Of a stretch of 64,000 nt of DNA, positions 28,710-39,243 are shown in pieces. The translations under genes were made by a program, and so were the position numbers. The stretch's first letter is position 1. Every line of letters starts with the position of its first letter. Under the pieces are notes generated by a model. That model was not told the DNA's origin and made no database searches. It saw only the letters and a list, made by a program, of their open reading frames with translations. The DNA comes from Lenzites betulinus (lineage: Eukaryota > Basidiomycota > Agaricomycetes > Polyporales > Polyporaceae), in assembly GCA_022264855.1 (NCBI GenBank), contig JABYQU010000036.1, positions 248,001 to 312,000 of the forward strand, in the 5' to 3' direction.

Positions 28710-31700
28710 ATGAAGTCGGAATTCTCCACAAGTTGGGTTCCGATTCAGAAGAGTTCGACGGCTAGACATCAGACTGAATATCATCAGTCCAACTCCCATC
28801 AACTCCCTCCTTCCTCTCCTCTCCTCACCCCTCGCACGGCTGCCCCGGGGAACAGAGCCAACTCCTTCGCTGCGTCCTTTCGCTCCGTTTTCCACCGTAC
28901 ACCACATCGCGCAACCTCGGCGTCGTCTCTACACTCGGCCTTCTCTGTCAACTCCTCCGCGAAGCCTCCCTCGTACACAACCTCCGACAGCACAAGCTTA
29001 CATCCCTACGCAAACATGGTCGCTGGTCCTACTCCTGTTGTCTCTAGCCATGACGCCTCCGACGAGGAGGAGGAGTGCCCCGTCTGCCTCGAGCCGTTGA
29101 GCTCCAGCTTCAGACTACCCGGAGAGAAACCCCACATAGTTCCTGAGTGCGGACACGCCCTTCACGAGGTGAGCTATCTTCCCCCAATGGTCTCTTTTCT
29201 TTGCAAGAGTCTGTCCTCCGCGCTGTTCGTCGCGTTCCATGCGCTGTCGTGCGTCTTCTCTGGCACGATTCCCTTGTATTTGGCAGGCGTCGCGCTACTT
29301 CCCACGTATCGCTTCTCCACTCGTCGCTGTATCTAGCGCGGTCCGTGCTGTACGGCAATAGGCTCTGAGGCCTGAGGCCTGAACAGGTGCCTGCGCCCAC
29401 TGTCCACGTCTCACATGTTGCATTGTCGCGTTGCTGGACACCAGCTATGCAAGTGCAAGTGTATGTGGATTCCAACTTTCGACGTGGACGATCGAAGCCA
29501 CTGGACCATATCCGGTAATGCCTGAGCGCACTACTCGAGATAGTGTAGAACCTCCTATAAGCATGGCGCAGACAAGGTCTCGATGGAGACGAAGTACGAC
29601 GGGGAGCGCGCCCAAACCCATGTGGGGTACGGGGTGATCCATGCAAATTCGGATTTTCTCGAACATTCATGCTTGATACGCCGCGAGAGCCCCTGATATA
29701 CAAGAATGACGCTAACAACATTCGCCCATCATTAGGCATGTTTTACCGCGGTATATGGCCCGCCTCCCGGTCCCTCCCGCGCTGGCGGTGTTATTCGCAA
29801 ATCCAATCTCGGTGTATGCGGTGTTTGCAGACGGCCCATGAAAGTCGGTGACGGGGATGGTGGGAAGTCAAACAGTGCGTCTGGCTTACTCGTCTTGCAT
29901 CAACACCCACAAATACGATGACCCACAGAGCTGGCGGCACTTACGGGCATGGGTGACCCGAGTGGCCCCTCACTCTTCCCTGGACGTAATACCCCATCGT
30001 CTATGCGGTCCTTTGCTGGACGTCCGAACCCCCCTCCAAAACCATTCGACCCCACGGAGGACGATCCCGTCGAACACAAGGCAGTTTCATCGCCGGACCA
30101 ATCCCACTACGTCGTGGCGCCTTCTATCCATGTACAGTCCGAGTTTGCGTCCATCACGCGAACCTCCGAGTCTAGTCAGCCACTAACCTGCTTGGTTGTT
30201 GTCGAACTCCCTGGTAAAAGGACGAACACACACGTCCCTGGCGCGGTCATGCCGTCGCAGGACAGCTATCAATCAAATGGGTCATATCGCGACAGCAGCA
30301 ACCGTTCCGTTCACTCGTCGTCTCGCGGCGAGTACGCAATGTCGCCGCAATCCCACCACATCCCGTCCGACCAACTGTCACACACGAGCCGATCACATAA
30401 CCTCTCACCATCGACGTCGCACAACCCACTTACAGCATCGCCGCTGGATCGTCAAATCATCCATGAAGAGGACGAGGACTCACCATTCGCCGCGATCACC
30501 GAGGACTTGCGTAACCGCATCATCGACTGGAAGGGACATCCAGTATCGGGGCTCGGTCCCCTGCAAATGTACGATCTTCTGTCGGTGCGCCGAGACACGC
30601 TCGTGCGCGAGTTCTTCGTCTACCTGTTCAAGGAGGCGATCATCTGCGTCGTGGAGGAGAAGAAGCGTACTCTGGGTCGCCTCCTTTCGTCTGCAGGCGC
30701 GGCCTCCGCGTTTGGTGACGGCACGGGCTCTGGCTCTCTGAACGGCAATGCCCAACGTGGCGTACTCCGTCTCAAGGGCCGCATCTATATCCGCCACATT
30801 CGCCAGGTCACGGACACCTCGGTCACTGGGGAGCTCAGTCTCACGATCGACATGGAGGACGAGCGGCTAGACTCGTTCATCCTGATTTTCAAGGATCGGC
30901 CGTCCTTGGAGACCTGGAAGTCACACATCCAGGCGCTGGTCGCCTTCAACCAGGCACAGAACGGGCAGGTGCAGCAGCCGCAGCCCGAGTATGCGCGGCA
31001 TCACGACCTCGAGGAGTTCGGCGGCAGCCAGAAGGCGATGCGCATGCTCAGCGGGAGCACGACCGGCACCACGGTTAGTACTGCCGATAGCTTGTTGAAT
31101 GAGTCGTCGCGCTCGACAGTGTCTTCTAACACGTCGTATGGCTCCGCCTCGCTCGGGCCTCGTCCGGGTCTCCACCAGAAACTGTCTACGCTGGAGGAGG
31201 ACGACGAGCTGAGTCGGTACGGCTCGCCCGCGCCCCTTGTTGCGCCGCATATGTCCGCCGGGCCGTCTAACTCCCTGACGCCGCTCCCACACCCTCCGTT
31301 GGACCTCATCCTGGTCGTCTCCGTCCCTGGCCCGAACGCGACGCCGAGCACGGCTGCGCTCAAGCTGCGCGTGATCAAGACGTCGCTCGACTTCATCCTG
31401 ACTTCAATGGCGCCCAAGGACCGCCTGAGTCTGGTCACATTCGAGGTCGGGATCGGCGGCAAGGTGCGACGGACGCCGTTCTTGAACGTCGGGAAGCCGC
31501 AGAGCCGCACCCGCCTGATCAAGTTCATCGAGGACATCTCGCGGCGGGACGACTACGACGACGAGTTTGTAGTCCGGAGCTCCCAGGAGGACAAGACCGA
31601 CGTCGTAACTGCTGTCAACAACGGTACGTGGACGCGCGACGTGTCGCAGTGATCATGGTTTGACAGTTTTCTATTCTAGGTCTTGACGTGGTGCTGCAGC

Positions 31701-32957
31701 GCAAGTCGCGCAATCCGGTCACCGGTTTCGTGCTTGTCAGCGACGCGTCCGACACCACTCGCCGTGCGCAGATGGACCTCGTCCTCGCGCGTGCCGAGGC
31801 GGCGAACGTCCCGATCCACTCCTTTGGCTACGGCCGCTCGCACGACCCGGCGTCGCTCTGGCTCATGTCCAACCACACCAGCGGGACGTACACGTTCGTC
31901 AAGGACTGGTACGATCTGCGGGACTGCCTCGCCGGGTGCATTGGTGGCATGATGTCCATCGCGCTCATGAACATGAAGCTCCATCTGAAGATCGTGGACG
32001 GGAACCGCTTCCGGATCCGCAAGATATCCGGCGGGCCTCTCGCTATCCTGTCCTCGGACGGCCGGGACGTGGACGTCGAGGTCGGGGAGCTGCGCTACGG
32101 CGAGCGCAAGGAGATGCTGGTCGAGCTCGAGCTGGACAACTCCGACATGGCACAGAGCCCTGTCGTGTCGCCCCATGCGCACTCGCCCCGTGCTCTGAGC
32201 GCAACGGACGCGTTCAACCAGCGCATGGGTCTCGACGCGCTGTCCATTGGGGACTACGCCGACCTCGCGGAGGGCATGATGGACCGCATGATCGACGAAG
32301 TGCCGGTGTTCGAGGTCGACGGCTCGTTCTTCGACCCCAACGCCGTGAAGCACGTCTCGCGGCTCGCGCACCCTGTCCTGCTGACGGTGACGCTCCTGCC
32401 GAACACTGGCAGCCGGCCGCGGACACCGGCGTCGAACAGCTCGGACCCTGTGATTGTGCGGCGGCGGATGGAGCTGCTGGCGTCGGACATGATGACGCGC
32501 ATGCTCGTGCTCGTCTCGCGGCGGAACATCCCGCAGGCGCAAAAGCTCATGAGCGAGACGCGGCGGATCCTGCACACGGTGCTGCAGAACATCACGCAGA
32601 CGCTGCCGCCTCCGAACCGCGACGGGAGCACGCCGACGCGGAACCGCAAGGAGATCCTCACGCTGTCCGCGGTGCGTGCGCTGCAGGCGATCATGCAGGA
32701 CATGCAGCTGCTGTCGGAGGCCCTGGACGAGAACGCGGACACGTTCGCTCTGGATCAGCGCAATTTTGGCGCACAGCAGGTATGTGCCAGTGTCGTCTTC
32801 GTGTTGCCTGCCCTCGCTCACCTCGCTTGTGCAGGCCAAGGTGCTCCGCGATCAAAAGAGCTGGAGCGGTCGCAGCGCCATAGAGCGCCTCTTCTGGACG
32901 ATCGACAGCTCCATCGAGCTCGTGGCGCGAAGCACCGACTGGGTCGCGCGCGAGTAA
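28710..32957 (+). CDS. RING-H2 / PH / VWA scaffold protein, Ste5-Far1-like
   Basis: Probable scaffold of the pheromone-response MAP kinase pathway. Exons 28710-29168, 29736-29874, 29929-31623, 31680-32779 and 32835-32957 sum to 3,516 nt (1,171 aa). The RING-H2 ligands are Cys123, Cys126, Cys147, His149, His152, Cys155, Cys181 and Cys184, split by a 567-nt intron after His152. A Ser-rich linker follows. A PH-like domain lies at about residues 406-540 (EFFVYLFKEAIICVVEEKKR ... LILIFKDRPSLETWKSH is its core region). A VWA domain follows at about 650-860 (LDLILVVSVPG, FVLVSDASD). The VWA lacks an intact DxSxS metal site. Yeast Ste5 has the same order, RING-H2, PH, VWA. An N-terminal basic amphipathic stretch (NSFAASFRSVFHRTPHR) could bind membrane, as in Ste5. 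The start codon is the first in-frame ATG; one at 29016 is the alternative. Confidence 0.8.
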
Positions 32958-34129
32958 TCGTGTGCTATATGTTCATACTCCCGCCCTCGACCGTTTCGTC
33001 TCTCCTTTTCTTCTCGCGCTACCCCGGTCCCGGCGATAACCCGACTGAATACCTTCATATCCACGCCCGCCATCGCCGACATACGCTTGCGGCCGCGCGT
33101 CCCTTCCCCCTTCCCTCGTTTGAACCCATCTCTATTCCGCCCTGTCTGTATCTGCGCTCTCTGCTCTCTTTTGACTCGCATCTCTCCGTCCTTCCTTTGT
33201 CTTTTACCCCTCGTCTTGTCCGTACGTGTATACCACGCCCGCACCCCGGGGCTATCCATCTGGGGAGGGCTAATTCGCTGTGTGCGACGATACAGGATGG
33301 AGGGCGTGCTCATCGTTCGGGATCCGGACTGTCGCCGGCGTCGTCACCATCGTTTTGCCGCTGGGTGTATTCTCGTGTAACGTTATTGGTAGTCGAAGTT
33401 ATGCATATATGCAACATGATCTTTCTTCATTACCTTCGAGCACATGAAAGGCATATTGTATACCTTGAGAGCTTGAACGCTGAGCGCTGAACATCCGAGT
33501 CGCTACTCAGGAATGCGGAAGGTAACGGCAGATGCCGAACACGCACTACGTACTTCTTTTCATGCTTCTTCGTGCCGTCGCCCTAGTATATATGCATCTG
33601 CCGGTCTGCGCGACCAGAGTACTACACACTTCGATGGGTAAGCAACTCTCAAAACCAAACGGAGCAGCCACTAGCATAACGAACCTCGTATCTCTAGATC
33701 TGTAACATATTTGGGCTATGTGTCAGATGCCAGTGTACCTAACCAGGGGTTTATTAGGCCGTATCGTCGTTGCAGAGATGATCAATGGATGTGCTATGCG
33801 TAACACGATTTGAAGCTTTCAGATCGTATTACTCATAGCCCAACAATCGTTCACCTGTGAATATCAACGACTTCACTATCCCTTTGATTCGATCGCAGTC
33901 ATACGAATGGAGCCGTCGTAGACGAGCACACTGGAATAGATACGCTGGTTTTCTGGTCTCATAGATGAGGTGACATCGCTCAATAAAGCATCCATTTAAG
34001 GCTTTGAGGCATGATAATATCAAAAGGGTCCCATTTCTGCCGTGGGCCCCCAACACATATCATGAGCTATGCGTTGGGGATGCAATGTGGAAACCCAGAG
34101 CGCCATCGAGGGCTGAATACGAGCTGAGC
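32958..34129. other. Intergenic region, tail-to-tail
   Basis: About 1.2 kb between convergent 3' ends. It is C/T-rich on the + strand to about 33220, then ordinary. The only structure I see is the hairpin at 33791-33841. Confidence 0.45.
33791..33841. repeat. Imperfect hairpin related to that at 17355
   Basis: GTGCTATGCGTAACACGAT (33791-33809) pairs with 33823-33841 at 16 of 19 positions. Its left arm matches the left arm of the 17355 hairpin at 14 of 16 positions. A third partial copy (ATGAGCTATGCGTT) starts near 34062 inside a CCCCAAC/GTTGGGG inverted repeat. Confidence 0.5.
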
Positions 34130-35765
34130 CTATATGGCATCCCTTGATGCGAGTGAGAGATTTGTACGAAATCGATATATTGGATACATCAGAGGCTCAC
34201 CAGATGTTCCTTCGGACAGGACACGATTAACGAGCGCTGCGTGAATGTCAGTAGCGTCGTGTCCTACTCGGTGCAAGCGAGTACCTGCCCAGAGGATCAT
34301 GTCGAACGGTGCCGGTGAGTCCGCGCGCGCACTATCAAAGCTACTGTAGTCTACGACTGTACCACTGTCTCTACCCGTCGTATTTGTCTCGGACGGCATG
34401 ATATCACTTCTATCGACTACGCTGCTGCTGCCCGCATAAGGCATGCTCCATGTGTGAGATGCCACAGGGAAACTTCTACTCGGAGGGAGAAGATGTGCAT
34501 CCCGCGCGACCAGTGCCTCGAGCTGGGGAATATCTATGAAAGCATCCTCGTCGATGAAGTCAATCGCGTCGCTTCGGATACTATCCCCCGTGCTCGCAGA
34601 CTTAGACTTCTTTCGCGGCTTAGTGGGCCGGGCTGCGCTTGTCCGTTTACGCTTGCGCCCGTCGGCTGCTGATGCAGCGTCGCGCGGGCGCGGACTGCGC
34701 GGCGTTTCACCAAGTTCGCCTGGGGGAGGGAGATGGATTGTGGGATGCTGGGTGTGTACGGTCTTTCGAACCCGTGAATGTACGCCCAATGGCCCGTCCA
34801 TGTTGCGATGACGCGCACGTTCCCGCCTGACTACGCCCAAACCCAGCTCGTGCTGTGCCGACAATGTGGTAGGCACCGCCCGGGAAGATGAAGGACCGGC
34901 CTCATTTGCAGGAGACAGAAGGAGGGCCTGGTGGCTCGCCGGTTGTCTATTGGATCCTCCGGCACGCGCCGCCGTTGCAGCTTCTTCGTAGCGGCTGCGA
35001 CTTGTATTGAGACGTGGAAATTGCACAAAACCATCACTGTGTTTGGTTTCGGCGTGGTCGTAGTCCGAGGTCTTGACGACGCTCGTTCGTCTGTGGCGTT
35101 GTCGGCGTTCTGTGCCTCGGTTCCGGGGAGAGTTAAGGGGAAGAGAGCTTGATGAGGGACCAGCCGAAGGAGGGCGGTCATGACTGCTTCCTCGGTAGCC
35201 AGTAAGATAGAAGTCGTTATGTTGTGGGGAGAAAGAAGAGCAGGTGCAGGGCTGAGTGAAGCAGATGAGGCAATTTGTAGCTGATGACAAGAAGGCCGAA
35301 GTTGGAACAAGAAGCGGTGGCGTTGACGGTAATGGCGGCAGGTAACCCCACCGTTCGAAGGACGAGACGTGTGCCGCCGGTATGGCTCCAGACATACCTA
35401 GGAATCGTCGAAGCGGCATTTGGACGTCGTCCGTTAGGATTCTCTCCGTCTCGTTTCCATTGCTGCGCTGTATTGAGACAACGTGCACAATGAGGCATTC
35501 CGCTCGTCCGCAAGCAAGTCGCTAGACTCACTACTGATGATGAAACGGCAGCACCCGCCGAGGTGCCCAATGACGAGTCGGTGTCTCCTGCGGCAGAACA
35601 TCTTGGTGGCGACTCGGGGAGAGGGCGGGGTCCTGATGGCTGTTGTTCAAGGTGGATGCCGCTGTGGCGTCCTGGCCCTTGTGCGTAATTTGGCTCAAGC
35701 CGCTCTATAGTAGTTTGATGTGGAGTGCTGGGCGTCGAGCCGGAATCTTGCAATAAGGGTTGCAT
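34130..35765 (-). CDS. Unrecognised, probably nuclear protein
   Basis: No family recognised. The best model has exon 1 at 35532-35765, a 64-nt GT-AG intron (GTGAGT ... ATACAG), then a long frame from 35467 to the stop at 34130. A likely in-frame 48-nt intron near 34240-34290 (GTACTC ... ACGCAG) would remove 16 residues. The product is about 510-530 aa. Features: a Cys-rich stretch NCLICFTQPCTC, long Ser/Pro/Arg-rich low-complexity regions, and a strong bipartite-like nuclear signal KRKRTSAARPTKPRKKSK. An acidic segment follows (DAIDFIDEDAFIDIPQ). The C-terminal 60 residues look more ordered. Composition suggests a chromatin or transcription protein, but no DNA-binding fold is visible. Confidence 0.55.
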
Positions 35766-36800
35766 TGTCTAGACCTTCTCCAGCTTCGGAGATGGATGCT
35801 AAATTCGAGGGACTTCACGCGATGTGCGAAACCGGAAGATCCTGCATGAATACAAAGGTGTTGTTTTCAGCACATAGCCGGAGCTCGCACGATAAGTTGA
35901 GTACTTGAGCGGACGCACCGTTCGTAACGTTGTGTTTCGAGGAGTCGGCGATATCACGTAGCAAGGATGCGCGGTCTTCCCCGAGATGAGATATACTGAG
36001 GTGAGGTGCTTATAGTTGAGACGAGTTTCTCTGTCGCACTGCGCAAGACGGTGGCTGCCATCCCCGCAGCCGAACAGCACTTCCTGGTATTTGTCAACCA
36101 CCTGGTCGGGTGAGTTACTTCTGGGAGACAAGCCTGAGATCGCATAGAGCCAGAAGCACGTCCAGCTTACCTCGAGTGGTTAGCCAGAACACGCCTCCGC
36201 ACATGTATCAGCCGCGGTAGAGTCCGACAGAATCCTGCGTGCCCAGAGTGCACTGCTCCGTGGGTTCCGCCCGCCATATCAAATCACAAGACAGATACAC
36301 ACCGCGCGACAAGACAATGGCGGCGAGCGGAAGAAGGAAACTTTGAGGACATGAAGCTGTGAGATACCTGTGCACTCCCGCAAGATGCACGAGGGGCTGC
36401 GCCCAGATAGTAATGCAGTGCTATTCAAGACTGGAGTCCGCTCCCAATGGAGTATAAGTGAACGCCTTGAGGCATACTTTCAGCGTCCATCTCTACCTTC
36501 TTACACTTTGGTTTGAAAGTGGTAGTCAGGCACCAGCTCGACAAATTAGCAACGCGCAAAGGAGGACGGGCCCCGACGATGCCCTGCCGCAACGACCACC
36601 GGGTCAAAGACACCCATCTGAGACACCCAGGCAACCAGAGAGTTCTGCATCCGTTTGGATGATGAGCGGTATTTAGGGACGAGAGGGGTATACGTAGATG
36701 ACCGTCGCAGTTCAACGCAGAGGGCGGCAAAACGCCACTGGTGCGGCGCTTAATGAACCACACAAGAATTCCCAATTTGGAACAACTGACCACGAGTCGA
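35766..36800. other. Intergenic region left of the foldback element
   Basis: About 1 kb with no confident gene. The minus strand at 36425-36800 is open and continues, across the foldback insertion, into the open minus-strand frame at 38966-39284. Confidence 0.35.
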
Positions 36801-36810
36801 GGAGGAAAGC
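36801..36810. repeat. Left copy of 10-bp target-site duplication
   Basis: GGAGGAAAGC lies directly left of the foldback element and recurs exactly at 38956-38965, directly right of it. The match stops at both ends. Confidence 0.8.
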
Positions 36811-36840
36811 ACCTGATCATCACAGTTTCCCGAGCTGATT

Positions 36841-36870
36841 AGCTTGGCACACAAGTCGATGTGCCAAGCT
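36841..36870. repeat. Subterminal hairpin, left arm
   Basis: AGCTTGGCACA and TGTGCCAAGCT form an 11-bp stem with an 8-nt loop, 30 nt inside the left end of the foldback element. Confidence 0.75.
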
Positions 36871-38895
36871 AAGGAGCGTCGCTTTGCATGTTCCTCTACA
36901 CTGCCAGTATTACTGCTGTTAAATGCAATAGCTCCAGCTTTAAAGTCTTGTCCCTCCAGCGCGCGATATAGATCAAGTAGATAATAGACAAGATAATGAT
37001 CTCTGACACAGATAAGCTCATCGCGCTGATAACGACTGCCGCCGGGCGTTGAGTATCCATCACCGCCGTCGGCAACGCCCCCGCCTCTGCCGCCGTCCCC
37101 CTCCCACGGTGTCGGAAGGTGTCTCGACACCATCAGGAACAGCGCCGACGCGTGGCGCACGCGCGCTCTCCCGCCCCGACGCCTCCCAATATAGTAAGTA
37201 TCCCTCCAGGTACCAGGGTACCCTCCCCCCGAGGCCCCTCCCCCCCTCCCCCTGCACCTATTAACTCCGTTCTTTTTGCTAGTTGTTCCCTATATGTAGG
37301 ACTACATCTGTGTGTATTTGTATAGGCATAGGACCAATACCAGTGCTTGTATTGACTATATACTGGGATCTTGCTGTACATAGTACATAGTAACCTCTGT
37401 ATTCATATTACTTGCGTGGTATTCTGTACTGCATATATACCCATATACTACTATACATTCCCGTCAAAACGCGCTACTTTGCGCCCGGATTGGACCAGTA
37501 GAAGCAATGTTATGCACTGCTCTCCTGGCAGGCTACCTACCCATGCAAGAACACGTATACCGGGCACATACTCGTGGCGCGTTGTGGCGCGTACTGCGTT
37601 TTACATTTATTAGTACGTTATGCGCCCGCTCTGGAAGTTTCAGAGCCCTCCGGTCTGTATATATGTCTGTGTGCAGCTGTGCGCTCAAAGGTGCGTTTTT
37701 CGACATAAAACATAACATATGTAACGACACACCTCTCGCACAAATATGCGAACATCATGGGTATATGCCCGTAGCATGCACGGTCATTTTGCGCCCCTAC
37801 TCGTGAATATCGGGTGGGTACAGCCCGAGATACATCCTGATATGCGTAGAAGTGAGCAAGTTGTGCAAGAGTAAACACACAATTACTGGTCAAATCCTGC
37901 ACACCGGTGCTATCCAACAGCTCTTGACACCATATCGCGGGCTGTACCCACCCGATATTCACGAGTAGGGGCGCAAAATGACCGTGCATGCTACGGGCAT
38001 ATACCCATGATGTTCGCATATTTGTGCGAGAGGTGTGTCGTTACATATGTTATGTTTTATGTCGAAAAACGCACCTTTGAGCGCACAGCTGCACACAGAC
38101 ATATATACAGACCGGAGGGCTCTGAAACTTCCAGAGCGGGCGCATAACGTACTAATAAATGTAAAACGCAGTACGCGCCACAACGCGCCACGAGTATGTG
38201 CCCGGTATACGTGTTCTTGCATGGGTAGGTAGCCTGCCAGGAGAGCAGTGCATAACATTGCTTCTACTGGTCCAATCCGGGCGCAAAGTAGCGCGTTTTG
38301 ACGGGAATGTATAGTAGTATATGGGTATATATGCAGTACAGAATACCACGCAAGTAATATGAATACAGAGGTTACTATGTACTATGTACAGCAAGATCCC
38401 AGTATATAGTCAATACAAGCACTGGTATTGGTCCTATGCCTATACAAATACACACAGATGTAGTCCTACATATAGGGAACAACTAGCAAAAAGAACGGAG
38501 TTAATAGGTGCAGGGGGAGGGGGGGGAGGGGCCTCGGGGGGAGGGTACCCTGGTACCTGGAGGGATACTTACTATATTGGGAGGCGTCGGGGCGGGAGAG
38601 CGCGCGTGCGCCACGCGTCGGCGCTGTTCCTGATGGTGTCGAGACACCTTCCGACACCGTGGGAGGGGGACGGCGGCAGAGGCGGGGGCGTTGCCGACGG
38701 CGGTGATGGATACTCAACGCCCGGCGGCAGTCGTTATCAGCGCGATGAGCTTATCTGTGTCAGAGATCATTATCTTGTCTATTATCTACTTGATCTATAT
38801 CGCGCGCTGGAGGGACAAGACTTTAAAGCTGGAGCTATTGCATTTAACAGCAGTAATACTGGCAGTGTAGAGGAACATGCAAAGCGACGCTCCTT

Positions 38896-38925
38896 AGCTT
38901 GGCACATCGACTTGTGTGCCAAGCT
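38896..38925. repeat. Subterminal hairpin, right arm
   Basis: Mirror copy of the left subterminal hairpin, 30 nt inside the right end of the element. It may be a transposase-binding or cleavage structure. Confidence 0.75.
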
Positions 38926-38955
38926 AATCAGCTCGGGAAACTGTGATGATCAGGT

Positions 38956-38965
38956 GGAGGAAAGC
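38956..38965. repeat. Right copy of 10-bp target-site duplication
   Basis: GGAGGAAAGC, identical to 36801-36810. Confidence 0.8.
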
Positions 38966-39059
38966 CTACACCGCCAGACAGGTGACTGCGGAAATCTAGA
39001 GGTATTTGCGAGGTAGTGGCAAGCCAGAGGTAGAAGTACAGGAGTACGAGAAGTGAACA

Positions 39060-39155
39060 AGACTTGTAGAATTGCTCAGGAGCGCCGAGTAGAATCTCGG
39101 AGGTCGAATGAGACTTGTGGAATGCCTCGGGAGCGACGAGTGGAATGACAGAGGT
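39060..39155. repeat. Imperfect tandem repeat, period about 51 bp
   Basis: AGACTTGTAGAATTGCTCAG begins at 39060 and AGACTTGTGGAATGCCTCGG at 39111, and the similarity continues through most of the unit. Read on the minus strand the units encode APEAFHKSHS and APEQFYKSCS. This suggests a repeated peptide in an old coding sequence. Confidence 0.5.
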
Positions 39156-39225
39156 TGCGGTCGCCCAAGTTTGTCCGATCAGAATAGACCACGTGACGCG
39201 TGGACTTCGCAGATTTCGTGAATTT

Positions 39226-39243
39226 TCTCTCTCTCTCTCTCTC
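39226..39243. repeat. (TC)9 microsatellite
   Basis: Nine uninterrupted TC units. Confidence 0.9.

Larger units (their letters stand above)
36811..38955. mobile_element. Foldback (long-palindrome) transposon, probably non-autonomous Mutator-like
   Basis: The left arm (36811-37827) and right arm (37938-38955) are reverse complements over about 1,017 bp, separated by a 110-bp unique spacer. Sampled segments throughout are identical. The one difference found is a 7- versus 8-base homopolymer run (C on the left arm near 37240, G on the right near 38525). The ends are ACCTGATCATCACAG and CTGTGATGATCAGGT. A perfect 10-bp direct repeat flanks the element. Target duplications of 9-11 bp with very long terminal inverted repeats are typical of Mutator-like elements. 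hAT elements make 8 bp. Open frames in the arms are short and mirror-imaged, with no transposase motif, so the element appears non-autonomous. The near identity of the arms means recent insertion, recent gene conversion, or both. Confidence 0.85.

Noticed and set aside
36811..38955. Mirror-image open frames inside the foldback arms (80-210 codons)
   Set aside because: They occur because the arms are complementary; none has a transposase motif or known domain, so no CDS was called.
36811..38955. Palindrome as an assembly or long-read hairpin artefact
   Set aside because: A unique 110-bp spacer and an exact 10-bp direct repeat at both borders are not expected of such artefacts, although read-level proof is lacking.
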